A DNA stretch of 64,000 nt from BRH-c54 sp036567945 (GCA_036567945.1 DATCTM010000082.1:1-64000); one strand, 5' to 3'; positions 26,526-36,283 are shown, counted from the stretch's first letter. Numbers and translations: made by a program. The notes: generated from the letters alone by a model not told the origin.

Positions 26526-27434
26526 CTACAAGCCGTCAAGTAAAGCAGTTAAGTTTGGATCTGTAATGGAAGAAAGACTAACTTCTAAAGTAGTGTTAGT
26601 ACTTATTGTCATAGTATTGTAATAATGAAAAAGATTTCCACCTCCATCAACAGCTATCATTACTATTTTAACACTTGTACCCGTTGGAATTAATCCTGAA
26701 GTCATGTTATAAACCTGCATTACAGATTTAGTTGTAGGAAAGTATATAAAAATACCAACATTCTCTAAATAATCTGTACTCGATGTAAATGAAATTGTAT
26801 TTCCTGAACCATTGTTGGCTAACTTACCGCAATTCAACCATCCTAACCTTGCAATTAATGCTTCATAACCATAAGGAATAATATTAAATGTAGGGCTAAC
26901 AGAAGTAGTTACTCCCAAACTAGCAGGATTATCTGTCCAATCGAAAAAACTTCCTGTATCGAACCCATAAAAAGCATTCATATTATTCTTTGGAGCTCCA
27001 TTTGGCATTTGTACTCCATAAGCACAATTCGGACGAAGCACTAAATCCTGATTATTTTTAGTTGCTCTAACTCTTATTTCTCCATCTGTTTCTAAAATAT
27101 TTCCCGCAGCAACTGTTGGCATTTGCCAATACATCATATCTTTTGGTGTATAAAGTTCTACCAATTTAACAGAAAATGGATAATGAACAGAATCTCCATT
27201 AGGAAACATTAAACAATCTTTACCTGCAAGCAATTTTGTGCCTTGATTTCCAACAATAGTATCATTAGAAGGTCCATTAATAACAAACTCCTGTTCTTGC
27301 TGCTTTTTCATATCTAAATAGCTGTTAACAGGCTCATATTCATTTTTAGATTTTTCTATTCTATCTTTTTTACAAGCGTTAAGAGAAATAATAAAAATTC
27401 CTACTATCGATAATAATCCAATTTTTGTTTTCAT
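26526..27434 (-). CDS. Lipoprotein of unknown function
   Basis: 302 residues. Signal peptide with lipobox LNAC (Cys about 21) followed by KKDR. The mature part is beta-rich, with a Gly- and Asn-rich middle and no catalytic motif I recognise. Probably exported to the outer membrane. It follows an outer-membrane-barrel gene by 12 bp on the same strand, so the two are likely one operon and may form a surface pair. Confidence 0.75.
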   Translation of the reverse strand: MKTKIGLLSIVGIFIISLNACKKDRIEKSKNEYEPVNSYLDMKKQQEQEFVINGPSNDTIVGNQGTKLLAGKDCLMFPNGDSVHYPFSVKLVELYTPKDMMYWQMPTVAAGNILETDGEIRVRATKNNQDLVLRPNCAYGVQMPNGAPKNNMNAFYGFDTGSFFDWTDNPASLGVTTSVSPTFNIIPYGYEALIARLGWLNCGKLANNGSGNTISFTSSTDYLENVGIFIYFPTTKSVMQVYNMTSGLIPTGTSVKIVMIAVDGGGNLFHYYNTMTISTNTTLEVSLSSITDPNLTALLDGL

Positions 27435-27446
27435 GTGTTTATTTAA

Positions 27447-27989
27447 TTAATAAGCTGGACAAAGTGTTGTTCCACCTTTTCTTCTACCTCCATATTTCCC
27501 ACCATTTCCTGATGATGAGTTACATCCAAAAATGTATAAAAGTCCTAGTCTTAAATGTGTCTCTTGAAATTTAAAATTATACCTGTACTCTAAGAACGGA
27601 CGAAGGCATCTGTTGGTTGTAATACCAGCTCCAACTTCTGCGTTCCAGTTAGAAGCCTGAGCCCCATCCATTGTAGATTCTTCATGATTTGCCCATAAAT
27701 TATATGCTCCATGTGCCAATAAATAAAAATTAAAGGTGTTTCCTCTAATAACTTTTTGTTCTAAACCCAATCCAAAATAATATTCATTAATTTTATTGAA
27801 CCCTGGATAATAAGCCACCTGAGGGACAATACTTAATCCTCTATTTGGAAAAAAGTTAACCCTAGCTCCAAAACCAAAACTTTCTGTTTGGAAATTGTAC
27901 ATAGCATCTGCACCAACGCCAATATTTTGGGCTTTTGTAGTAGCAGATAAGAAAGCTATTAAAAATATGAAAATTAATTGTTTAATCAT
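27447..27989 (-). CDS. Outer-membrane beta-barrel protein
   Basis: 180 residues. Signal peptide ending TKAQ (1-21), then alternating aromatic/Gly strands typical of a small OmpA/OmpW-like barrel (ADAMYNFQTESFGFGARVNF, SIVPQVAYYPGF, HLRLGLLYIFG). The C-terminus is unusual: CNSSSGNGGKYGGRRKGGTT, a Gly/Lys/Arg tail ending in CPAY, so it does not end on a barrel strand. It is followed by the lipoprotein gene 12 bp on. Confidence 0.7.
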   Translation of the reverse strand: MIKQLIFIFLIAFLSATTKAQNIGVGADAMYNFQTESFGFGARVNFFPNRGLSIVPQVAYYPGFNKINEYYFGLGLEQKVIRGNTFNFYLLAHGAYNLWANHEESTMDGAQASNWNAEVGAGITTNRCLRPFLEYRYNFKFQETHLRLGLLYIFGCNSSSGNGGKYGGRRKGGTTLCPAY

Positions 27990-28093
27990 CGAGCCAAATT
28001 ATAACATTTTTTTATGAATTGAAATTTTTTTTATCAACAGCCGTTAATCAATTACTATTCCATAAATGCTTATTTTCTGTTAAGTTGTTTACT

Positions 28094-28101
28094 TATTTTT
28101 G
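28094..28101 (+). promoter_or_regulatory. -7 element TATTTTTG for THUMP-like methyltransferase
   Basis: Exact TAnnTTTG match. A TTG at 28099 overlaps the box, so the ATG at 28114, about 6 bp past the expected transcription start, is the better start and the mRNA is almost leaderless. Confidence 0.55.
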
Positions 28102-28113
28102 TATCGTATTATT

Positions 28114-29274
28114 ATGAATAAAGAAACAATTGCATTTATTGAAGATAACAAACACAAAAATGTGAATGATATTGCTTTATTGTTAAGTAAAAAAGAAAAC
28201 CTTGATGCCAATTTTATTATCAACCAGATAAATGGTTGGCAAAAAGCCAAAAACAAACTCCCTACTTTTTACAATACGCCCGAAATTATTTTTCCATCCG
28301 TAAAGTCTATGGAACAATGTTCATCAGAAAAAACAGCTTTGCTGAAAAACAAAATGATTAGCGGTAATAGCTTAATAGATTTAACCGGTGGCTTTGGTGT
28401 TGATACTTATTTTTTTTCTAATTCTTTTAAATCAATAGATTATGTAGAACCAAATAAAGAATTACTACAAGTTGTTCAACATAATTTTAATTTATTAAAT
28501 ACTAAAATCAAATTCCACAATACAACAAGTGAAGCTTTCTTAAAATCAAACAAAACACATTTTGATGTTGCTTACATAGACCCTGACAGACGTGATGAAA
28601 GTAAACGTATTTTTAACTTAAGCGACTGTTTTCCTAATGTTATTGAGCTGCTACCAACAATCTTATCTGCTGCAGATAAATTATTGATAAAAACCTCTCC
28701 ATTTTTAGATATCAAACAAACATTAGAAGCATTAAAAACAGTAAGCAAATGTTTTATTGTTGCGGTAAAAAACGATTGTAAAGAAGTACTCTATTTGGTA
28801 GAAAAAGAAAAAAATAAGCCTACTGAAATTATAACCTATAATTTAGATAAAAACGAAGACGTTTTTAAATTTACTTACGAAGAAGAACAAGACACTACTT
28901 CCCATTTTAGTCAACCTAAAAAATATTTATACGAACCAAATACTGCAATAATGAAAGCTGGAGCTTTTAAAATAGTTGGAACGCGTTTTGGATTAGACAA
29001 ACTTGCTCAGCACACCCACCTATATACTAGTGACAAATTAATTAATGATTTTCCTGGAAGGATTTTTGAAATTAACAATGTAGCAGATTATCAGAAAAAA
29101 AAGATGAAAAAATTAGGTATAACGAATGTGAACATTAGTGCTCGCAACTTTCCTGATGCGGTTGCTGTAATTAAGAAAAAACTTAACCTTAAAGATGGCG
29201 GAAACTGCTATTTATTTGCTGCTACCAATTTAGATAATAAGCCTATTTTAATCCTTACAAAAAAAATGAACTGA
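28114..29274 (+). CDS. THUMP-like class I SAM-dependent methyltransferase
   Basis: 386 residues from the ATG at 28114. The Rossmann methyltransferase core (about 85-215) has motif I LIDLTGGFGVDTYFFS, an acidic residue at the end of strand beta-2 (YVEPNKEL) and the motif IV-like block VAYIDPDRRDESKR. The C-terminal part (about 285-385) matches the THUMP-like domain found behind this core in Bacteroidota. DPDRR differs from the N6A motif NPPY and the C5 motif, so the substrate is not evident; RNA is likely. It is monocistronic; the next gene has a different theme. Confidence 0.85.
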   Translation: MNKETIAFIEDNKHKNVNDIALLLSKKENLDANFIINQINGWQKAKNKLPTFYNTPEIIFPSVKSMEQCSSEKTALLKNKMISGNSLIDLTGGFGVDTYFFSNSFKSIDYVEPNKELLQVVQHNFNLLNTKIKFHNTTSEAFLKSNKTHFDVAYIDPDRRDESKRIFNLSDCFPNVIELLPTILSAADKLLIKTSPFLDIKQTLEALKTVSKCFIVAVKNDCKEVLYLVEKEKNKPTEIITYNLDKNEDVFKFTYEEEQDTTSHFSQPKKYLYEPNTAIMKAGAFKIVGTRFGLDKLAQHTHLYTSDKLINDFPGRIFEINNVADYQKKKMKKLGITNVNISARNFPDAVAVIKKKLNLKDGGNCYLFAATNLDNKPILILTKKMN

Positions 29275-29305
29275 CTAACATGTTGGGAGTAAGCTTAAAG
29301 TTAAT

Positions 29306-29313
29306 TAACTTTA
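29306..29313 (+). promoter_or_regulatory. Near-consensus -7 element TAACTTTA for Rieske-like lipoprotein
   Basis: One mismatch to TAnnTTTG (last base), 25 bp upstream of the ATG at 29339. Confidence 0.3.
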
Positions 29314-29338
29314 CACTCTGAAAACTACTTAAAAAGTG

Positions 29339-29755
29339 ATGAACAGATTATTACTTATATTTCTTTTACTCATTTCTTTTCTTGGTTGCAAGAAAGATAA
29401 TAATGCGAACATACCTTATGTTCCTGTAAATATTTACATGCAAACTACCGACCCTCAATTTATAGAACTTAACGCTGTAAATAGCTGGATTTATTTAACA
29501 GGAGGTTCTAGAGGAATTATTGTTTATAAAGTTTCTAATGACCAATTTAGAGCGTTTGATAGGCATTGTACTTTCCAACCGGAAAATAGTTGTGCATTGG
29601 TTAGTGTAGAAACCAATAATATTTCTGCTATAGACGATTGTTGTGGGTCTCAATTTTTAATTACAGATGGTTCTGTTCTAAGAAGTCCTGCTGTAATGCC
29701 TTTAAAAGAATACAACACTTCTTTTGATGGTGCCACCTTAAGAATTTACAATTAA
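29339..29755 (+). CDS. Rieske-like lipoprotein lacking the usual cluster ligands
   Basis: 138 residues. Lipoprotein signal (lipobox FLGC, Cys about 17) followed by KKDNN. The body resembles small Bacteroidota Rieske-type proteins: FRAFDRHCTFQPEN, DDCCGSQFLITDGSV and SPAVMPLKEY. In classical Rieske proteins CxH and CxxH bind a 2Fe-2S cluster; here there is RHC and DCCGS instead, so the pattern is altered and cluster binding is doubtful. It may be a fold relative that lost the cluster or uses Cys differently. The ATG at 29339 is used rather than the GTG one codon earlier. Confidence 0.7.
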   Translation: MNRLLLIFLLLISFLGCKKDNNANIPYVPVNIYMQTTDPQFIELNAVNSWIYLTGGSRGIIVYKVSNDQFRAFDRHCTFQPENSCALVSVETNNISAIDDCCGSQFLITDGSVLRSPAVMPLKEYNTSFDGATLRIYN

Positions 29756-29778
29756 ATCATTATTTCAAGGCAACTAAA

Positions 29779-29793
29779 ACTGTTCTAAACAGT
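29779..29793. promoter_or_regulatory. Palindrome ACTGTT-CTA-AACAGT, possible operator
   Basis: Perfect 6-3-6 inverted repeat, 21 bp upstream of the -7 box of the large T9SS cargo gene, with a further half-site AACTGTTTTA at about 29803. No T-tract follows. Its position overlapping or just upstream of -33 fits a repressor or activator site; unproven. Confidence 0.35.
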
Positions 29794-29814
29794 CTATAAA
29801 TCAACTGTTTTAAT

Positions 29815-29822
29815 TACATTTG
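29815..29822 (+). promoter_or_regulatory. -7 element TACATTTG for large T9SS cargo gene
   Basis: Exact TAnnTTTG match, 27 bp upstream of the TTG start at 29850. Confidence 0.55.
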
Positions 29823-29849
29823 TATGTTGCAACATAATTTGGTGCTATT

Positions 29850-32800
29850 TTGAAAAACTATTTGCTCATAATCAGTCTTCTATTAGGTTTTTCGGCTCTT
29901 GCCCAACGACCATATATTGAGTTTAAAGAAAACAAAGGTCAGTGGCACAAAAATGTACTCTACAAAGCAAAACTACCTGCCGGGGAATTATTTTTAGAAC
30001 AAAATAGTTTGACTTATCAATTTTTTAACGAAGCCGATTTACTAAGAATAGACGAATTACATCATAACTTTATTAAAAATCCTACCGCTGCTGATTCTAT
30101 TATTAATTTACACGCGTTTAAAGTTCATTTTAAAAACTCACTAAATGCTACGCTGCAACCCAAATCAATAAGACCTGACTACGAAAATTACTTTCTAGGG
30201 AATGATAGCTCCAAGTGGGCTTCTAATGTAAAGAAATACGAAGAAGTTACTTATCACCAAATTTACAATAACATTGATTTGGCATTTTATTTAAAAGATG
30301 GTATTTTTAAATATGATTTTATTGTTCAACCAAATGGCACCCCACAAGACATAGAACTAACTTATGATGGTGTTGATGAAATTTTTATTAAAAACGACAA
30401 CTTACACATCAAAACATCAGTAAATGAAATAGTTGAACAAAAACCTTATGCGTATCAAAACATTAATGGTAAAGAAAAAGAAGTGAAATGTTTATTTCAA
30501 TTAAAAAACAACACCTTAAGTTTTTATTTTCCAAAAGGTTACAATACGAATTATCCATTAATCATAGACCCGGCTCTTATTTTCGCTTCTTATTCAGGAG
30601 CTACTGTTGATAATTGGGGATACACTTCAACGTTTAATGACTTAGGAAATTTATACGGTGGAGGAATTAGTTTTGGTGTTGGCTATCCAGTCACCACTGG
30701 GGCAATACAAACTACTTTTGGTGGAGGAGCTCTAGACATCTCTATTAGTAAGTTTTCACCAAATGGTTCTTCATTAGAATATTCTACTTATTTTGGGGGG
30801 GGCAATTCAGACTACCCTCATAGTATGATAGTGAATAGCAATGATGAATTACTGGTTTTTGGAACAACTGCTTCTAATAATTTCCCCACAACACCAGGAG
30901 CTTATTCAACAACACTTTCGGGAGCTTATGATGCTTATGTGATTAAATTTAGTGCTAATGGACAAACATTATTAGCTTCAACTTATATTGGAGGAACGGG
31001 AAATGATGGTTTAAACAATCTACAACCACTTAAATACAATTATGCTGATGAACACCGAGGAGAAATTATTGTTGATACCAACGATAACATTTTTGTAGCT
31101 ACAGTAACTTCTTCTTCAGATTTCCCTGTAACAGCAGGAACAATACAATCTGTTAATGCGGGTGGAAATGATGGGTGTATCTTTAAACTTTCTCCTAACC
31201 TAAATACGTTACTTTTTAGCACTTATATTGGAGGCACAGGAACTGATGCTGCTTACTCCCTTCAATTTGCAAGTAATGGTGATGTTTTAGTTACTGGAGG
31301 GACTACCAGTAATGACTTCCCTACTACATTAGGAACATTAAACCCTGCAAGCTTAGGCAATACTGACGGTTGGTTAATGAAAATAAATAACAATGCAACA
31401 TCAATTCTTGCTAGTACTTATATTGGGACAGCAAACGATTATAACCAATGTTATTTTGTTCAATTAGATACTGCTGACAATATCTATGTAGTTGGACAAA
31501 CAAGAAATGGTTATCCTATTTTCCCCGCTACAGTTTATAACAACCCTAGTAGTGGTCAGTTTTTACATAAACTTACTAACGACTTATCTACAACTGTGTT
31601 TTCAACAACTTTTGGTACAGGTTCTGGATTTATTGACATTGCTCTTTCAGCATTTTTAGTAAATGAATGTAATTACATTCTGCTTTCCGGATGGGGAGGT
31701 GCTGTAAACTCAAACGCTTTAGCTACAAATAGTACTACCAACAATTTACCAATAACAACAAATGCTATACAACCAACAACAGACGGTAGTGATTATTATT
31801 TAGCCATGTTCTCAGAAGATGCTGATAGTTTAATGTATGCCACTTTTTTTGGTGGTAATGCCAGTTTCGACCATGTTGATGGAGGAACTAGTAGATTTGA
31901 TAAAAAAGGTATTGTTTACCAAGCTGTTTGTGCTTCTTGTTTTGGTTCCACATCAGATTTTCCAACCACTCCAGGTGCTTGGTCAAATACCGATAATAGT
32001 ACAAATTGTAATTTAGGTGTTTTCAAATTAGATTTATCAAGTTTAACTGCCGATGCCGAAGTGTTTACCACCCCCTATTATTGTGTTGGAGATACTGTTC
32101 AGTTCCAAAACTTAAGTAATGGTGGTGTAACCTATTTTTGGGATTTTGATGATGGATATACTTCTAGTGATTTTCAACCATCTCATGTATTCGACTCCGC
32201 AGGAACCTATCATGTAATGCTAATAGCCCTCGACTCTGTTTCGTGTATTTTAGTAGACACCGATTATGTAGATGTCTTTATCGCTGCTCCCCCTACAGCT
32301 ATTACTAATCCAATAAATGGCATTTGTAAAGGAGATTCTACTCAACTTAATGCGAGTGGCGGTGCTAGTTATATATGGTCTCCAAATTATAATATTTCTA
32401 ATGATAGTATTGACAACCCTTTAGTTTGGCCAGACACTACCACCCTTTATACTGTGATAGTTCATGATAGTTGTGGAATAGATACCGCTGAAATATTAGT
32501 AACTGTTTTTCAAAAGAATATTAATATAAACCCCGACACCATGGTCTGCTTGGGACAAAGTGCTCAACTTACAGCTTATGGTGGCGTAAGTTATTTGTGG
32601 CAACCTGCAACTAGTCTTAATAACAATGCTATTTCCAATCCTGTTGCTACTCCAAACAATACCACTACTTACACTGTTGAAATAACTGATAATAATAATT
32701 GTACTTGGGATACTACCACTACTGTATTAATTGATACTGTTTTACCTAATGCCGTTACTATGGATGATGATACTATATGCCAAGGAGATACTATTACCAT

Positions 32801-33692
32801 TTATGGTTCCGGTGGTCAAACTTATTCATGGACACCAAGCTCAACAATAGCCACACCAAATGATTCAGCTACTTTAGCTTATCCAACACAAACAACAACT
32901 TATATTTTAGAAGCAGCTAACGGTTGTGGAAATGATTTTGATTCACTAACTATTTACATCATAGAAGTGCATGCTGATATTGTGAACGACACATCTGTTT
33001 GTATTGGAAACAGAGCTAACTTGTGGGCAAATGGAGGAGAAAGCTATTATTGGTCGCCAACAATGGGACTTAACAACAACACAAGCCCTACCATCTCTCC
33101 TGAAATTTATGTGCCCATAACTTATTATGTAGATATAACTGATAGTAATGACTGCGTTACTACTCTTTCTGTTTTTGTGGACACCTTAAGCAATCCAAAA
33201 GTAGATTTAGGAGAAGATATTGAAGCTACTTGGGGAGAAACAGTTCAACTTAATTCCAATTCCAATGGAGTTCAATACACATGGACACCAAAAGAAGGAC
33301 TAACTTGCTCTGATTGTCCTAATCCAATAGTAAATGCTCAAGCATCTTCTACTTACTACTTAACGGTTTTAGGAGCTAATGGATGTTATAGTTATGATAC
33401 AATAAGTGTATTTTTTGATGGAGCTATTTATGTTCCCAACTCCTTTACTCCTGATGGAGATGGAATTAACGACATTTTCTATGCTTATGGTGTAGACATT
33501 AAAGAGTTTGAATTGTATATTTTCGACCGTTGGGGAGAAAAGCTTTTTTACTCAGATGACATGGAAAGTGGCTGGAACGGAACCTACAAAGGTACTTTAG
33601 TAAAAAATGACACTTACGTTTGGAAGGTAATTTTTAAAGATGTACTCAATAAACGAGGTGAGCTAATTGGCACAGTTACTTTGATAAGATAA
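29850..33692 (+). CDS. Large T9SS cargo: SBBP propeller, PKD and Ig-like repeats, type B sorting domain
   Basis: 1280 residues. Signal peptide ending LAQ (1-18); an N-terminal DUF7948-like region starting YIEFKENKGQWHKNV; a long propeller of SBBP-type blades (about 245-735, motifs STYIGGTG, DFPTT and LASTYIG); a PKD domain (about 740-812, FWDFDDG); five Ig-like repeats of about 75 residues (about 815-1190), each with GGxSYxWxP-like cores and Cys pairs; and a C-terminal gliding-associated sorting domain (about 1195-1280, VPNSFTPDGDGINDIF ... GTVTLIR). Type IX secretion would export it and anchor it to the cell surface. The start is TTG at 29850; no ATG lies before the signal peptide. Function is probably adhesive or structural. 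Confidence 0.9.
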   Translation: MKNYLLIISLLLGFSALAQRPYIEFKENKGQWHKNVLYKAKLPAGELFLEQNSLTYQFFNEADLLRIDELHHNFIKNPTAADSIINLHAFKVHFKNSLNATLQPKSIRPDYENYFLGNDSSKWASNVKKYEEVTYHQIYNNIDLAFYLKDGIFKYDFIVQPNGTPQDIELTYDGVDEIFIKNDNLHIKTSVNEIVEQKPYAYQNINGKEKEVKCLFQLKNNTLSFYFPKGYNTNYPLIIDPALIFASYSGATVDNWGYTSTFNDLGNLYGGGISFGVGYPVTTGAIQTTFGGGALDISISKFSPNGSSLEYSTYFGGGNSDYPHSMIVNSNDELLVFGTTASNNFPTTPGAYSTTLSGAYDAYVIKFSANGQTLLASTYIGGTGNDGLNNLQPLKYNYADEHRGEIIVDTNDNIFVATVTSSSDFPVTAGTIQSVNAGGNDGCIFKLSPNLNTLLFSTYIGGTGTDAAYSLQFASNGDVLVTGGTTSNDFPTTLGTLNPASLGNTDGWLMKINNNATSILASTYIGTANDYNQCYFVQLDTADNIYVVGQTRNGYPIFPATVYNNPSSGQFLHKLTNDLSTTVFSTTFGTGSGFIDIALSAFLVNECNYILLSGWGGAVNSNALATNSTTNNLPITTNAIQPTTDGSDYYLAMFSEDADSLMYATFFGGNASFDHVDGGTSRFDKKGIVYQAVCASCFGSTSDFPTTPGAWSNTDNSTNCNLGVFKLDLSSLTADAEVFTTPYYCVGDTVQFQNLSNGGVTYFWDFDDGYTSSDFQPSHVFDSAGTYHVMLIALDSVSCILVDTDYVDVFIAAPPTAITNPINGICKGDSTQLNASGGASYIWSPNYNISNDSIDNPLVWPDTTTLYTVIVHDSCGIDTAEILVTVFQKNININPDTMVCLGQSAQLTAYGGVSYLWQPATSLNNNAISNPVATPNNTTTYTVEITDNNNCTWDTTTTVLIDTVLPNAVTMDDDTICQGDTITIYGSGGQTYSWTPSSTIATPNDSATLAYPTQTTTYILEAANGCGNDFDSLTIYIIEVHADIVNDTSVCIGNRANLWANGGESYYWSPTMGLNNNTSPTISPEIYVPITYYVDITDSNDCVTTLSVFVDTLSNPKVDLGEDIEATWGETVQLNSNSNGVQYTWTPKEGLTCSDCPNPIVNAQASSTYYLTVLGANGCYSYDTISVFFDGAIYVPNSFTPDGDGINDIFYAYGVDIKEFELYIFDRWGEKLFYSDDMESGWNGTYKGTLVKNDTYVWKVIFKDVLNKRGELIGTVTLIR

Positions 33693-33697
33693 CTCAA

Positions 33698-36187
33698 CTA
33701 ATAAGGATCTACATCTATTGAAATTCTAATAGCTTTATATTGGCTAAAAGCTTCAAAATGGTGCTTTACCTCTAAAATTAAATCTCGTGCTTTGGTTACC
33801 GAAATTTTTCTTTCAATTTTAATGAGCACTTTCTTCTGATAATAATTTTTAACTCTTGATACTGCCGGATATTCAGGTCCTAACACACGGGTACCAAACT
33901 TCTTTTTAAGTGCATTAGTAAACTCATCTGCTCCTATATTTAATTTATTTTGGTCTTTATGTTTTAATGTAAAACTTATTAATCTGCAATATGGCGGATA
34001 GTTAAACTTTTTACGCTGAATCATTTCATCATTATACATCTCCAAATAATTACTCTCCATTACCTGTCTAATAATAGGATGATATGGTTCATAAGTTTGT
34101 ATAATCACTTTCCCCCTCTTGGTTCTTCCTGCTCTTCCACTTACCTGACTCATCATTTGATAAGCCTTTTCAAACGCTCTAAAATCAGGAAATTTAAGCA
34201 TGTTATCTGCATTTAATATCCCAACCAAAGAAACATTATTAAAATCCAACCCTTTAGTAACCATCTGAGTTCCTACCAACACATCTATTTGATGTTCTTC
34301 AAAATCGTTGATAATTTTTTGATATGCATTTTTGCTTTTAGTACTATCTGCATCCATTCTTGTAATTCTAATTTTTGGAAAAAATAATGCCAACTCCTCT
34401 TCTATTTGCTCTGTTCCAAAACCTTTGAGTGATACTCTGCTACTCCCACATGCGAGACATTTTGAAGGCATATTTTTAGAAACTCCACAATAATGACACT
34501 TTAGCTGATGCGTATACTTATAATACGTTAAAGAAACATCACAATTATTACATTCAGGCACATTTCCACAATCTTCGCAAATCATAAAAGGTGCATACCC
34601 TCTTCTGTTTTGAAACAAAATAACTTGTTCCTTATTTTTAAAAGCCTCCTCCATACTTTCTATTAGTAGCGGAGAAAAGTGAGATTTCATTTGTTTTTTT
34701 CTGGTAGCTTCTTTTATGTCTGCACAAAGTATTTCTGGTAACAACACCTTTCCATGACGGTAATTTAATTCTACCAATCCATATTTGTTTTCTTTGGCAT
34801 TCCAATAGGTTTCAATAGCAGGAGTTGCCGAACCTAACAATACTTTTGCTTTGTGTAATTTCGCCAACACTATGGAAGCATCTCGAGCATTATATCTAGG
34901 AGAAGGATCAAACTGTTTAAAAGTGTTCTCATGTTCTTCATCAATCACTATTAAGCCTAAATTACTATACGGAAGAAACATTGCTGAGCGAGCTCCCATA
35001 ATTATCTGAAACCTCTTATTCTCATTATTAGCAGCTAAATTAAAATTTAACACCTCATTCCAAACTTCTACACGTTCATTTTCATTAAATTTAGAGTGAT
35101 AAACACCAATAATATCGCCAAAAACTTTTTGCAAACGCACAATTAACTGAGTTGTTAATGCAATCTCAGGCAACAAATACAATACTTGTTTTCCTTGTTT
35201 TAAAACTTCTTTTATAAGTTGTATATAAATCTCCGTTTTTCCGGAGCCTGTTACACCGTGTAGCAAAACAGTGTCGTGTTGTTTAAAGGATTCTTTTATT
35301 TCGTTGTAAGCTTTAATCTGATGCTCATTAAGCGATTTAACATCTTGTACTTCTTTTCCATAATCATCTAACCTATTTACAACCACATCATAAATCTCAA
35401 AAATATTTTTCTCTACTAACTGATTGATTACACTACTACTTACATTAGCTTTTTTTTGAAGATTTAATTTTGGAACTTCGTAAGTAATTTGCTGATATCG
35501 ATTAGAAAGCTGAACAAAACTCATTAATGCTGCCAGTTGTTTTTTTGCCCTAGATAAATCATCAAATATCGCAGGTAAATTTTCCTCTTTATTAGCAAAA
35601 GCTGTAAGTCTAACAAACTGTACCACTTTAGGCTTATATTTTTCATTAATTTCTTCAACAACTATAATGATGTTTTTTTCTATCAGCGATTTTATAATTT
35701 GATGAATATTTTTTACTGCTAAAATTTCAGAAACATCGCTAAGTGTCAGTACTTCTCTAACCGTTAATGCTTCATAAACTTGGTATTCATCATCACCTAA
35801 ATCGTTGTCATTAAACTCAGTATTTCTATTAATTACAAATTTTGTTTCGCTAGATAGCTTTAAAGCTCCAGGAATAGCCGCATTAAATATATCACCCGGG
35901 TAAGCAAGATAATAATCGGCTATCCAATCCCAATGTTTTAACTGTTTTTCATTTACAATGGGATGGTTATCTAATATAGCATATAAATATTTTGCTTGAT
36001 AATCTTTTGGAGGAGTATGGTGTTTTTGCTTAACTAAAGCAGTGTATAATTTGCCTCCTCTACCAAAAGGCACAATAACTCTTTGACCTATAATGATGTT
36101 ATCATTCAATTCATTTGGAACCCTATACGTAAAAAAATTAGGTACAGGCAAAGGCAATATTACATCAATAAAGAGGGTATCTAACAT
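33698..36187 (-). CDS. priA: Primosomal protein N' (PriA helicase)
   Basis: 829 residues from the ATG at 36187; a TTG at 36220 would add an unlikely AT-rich extension. PriA restarts collapsed forks by loading the replicative helicase. Visible parts: N-terminal DNA-binding domain (DVILPLPVPNFFTYRVP); Walker A GVTGSGKTE; DEEH box IDEEHENTFKQF; a zinc-binding block with eight Cys (CEDCGNVPECNNC ... CHYCG ... CLACGSS, about 545-595); GTQMVTKGLDF; and a C-terminal PriA domain. It stops 5 bp before the convergent T9SS cargo gene. Confidence 0.98.
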   Translation of the reverse strand: MLDTLFIDVILPLPVPNFFTYRVPNELNDNIIIGQRVIVPFGRGGKLYTALVKQKHHTPPKDYQAKYLYAILDNHPIVNEKQLKHWDWIADYYLAYPGDIFNAAIPGALKLSSETKFVINRNTEFNDNDLGDDEYQVYEALTVREVLTLSDVSEILAVKNIHQIIKSLIEKNIIIVVEEINEKYKPKVVQFVRLTAFANKEENLPAIFDDLSRAKKQLAALMSFVQLSNRYQQITYEVPKLNLQKKANVSSSVINQLVEKNIFEIYDVVVNRLDDYGKEVQDVKSLNEHQIKAYNEIKESFKQHDTVLLHGVTGSGKTEIYIQLIKEVLKQGKQVLYLLPEIALTTQLIVRLQKVFGDIIGVYHSKFNENERVEVWNEVLNFNLAANNENKRFQIIMGARSAMFLPYSNLGLIVIDEEHENTFKQFDPSPRYNARDASIVLAKLHKAKVLLGSATPAIETYWNAKENKYGLVELNYRHGKVLLPEILCADIKEATRKKQMKSHFSPLLIESMEEAFKNKEQVILFQNRRGYAPFMICEDCGNVPECNNCDVSLTYYKYTHQLKCHYCGVSKNMPSKCLACGSSRVSLKGFGTEQIEEELALFFPKIRITRMDADSTKSKNAYQKIINDFEEHQIDVLVGTQMVTKGLDFNNVSLVGILNADNMLKFPDFRAFEKAYQMMSQVSGRAGRTKRGKVIIQTYEPYHPIIRQVMESNYLEMYNDEMIQRKKFNYPPYCRLISFTLKHKDQNKLNIGADEFTNALKKKFGTRVLGPEYPAVSRVKNYYQKKVLIKIERKISVTKARDLILEVKHHFEAFSQYKAIRISIDVDPY

Positions 36188-36212
36188 AATAATAAGAAAG
36201 TTGTAAAAATAA

Positions 36213-36254
36213 GAAAACAACTACTGCAATAATAAACATGCTGTAGTTGTTTTC
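36213..36254 (-). terminator. Terminator after second T9SS cargo gene (minus strand)
   Basis: The arms GAAAACAACTAC and GTAGTTGTTTTC form a perfect 12-bp stem around an 18-nt loop. Read on the minus strand it is followed by a T-rich stretch, and it lies about 30 bp past the stop of the gene ending at 36284, just before priA. Confidence 0.75.
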
Positions 36255-36283
36255 TAACTATTTTAATAACTATTATTAATTTA

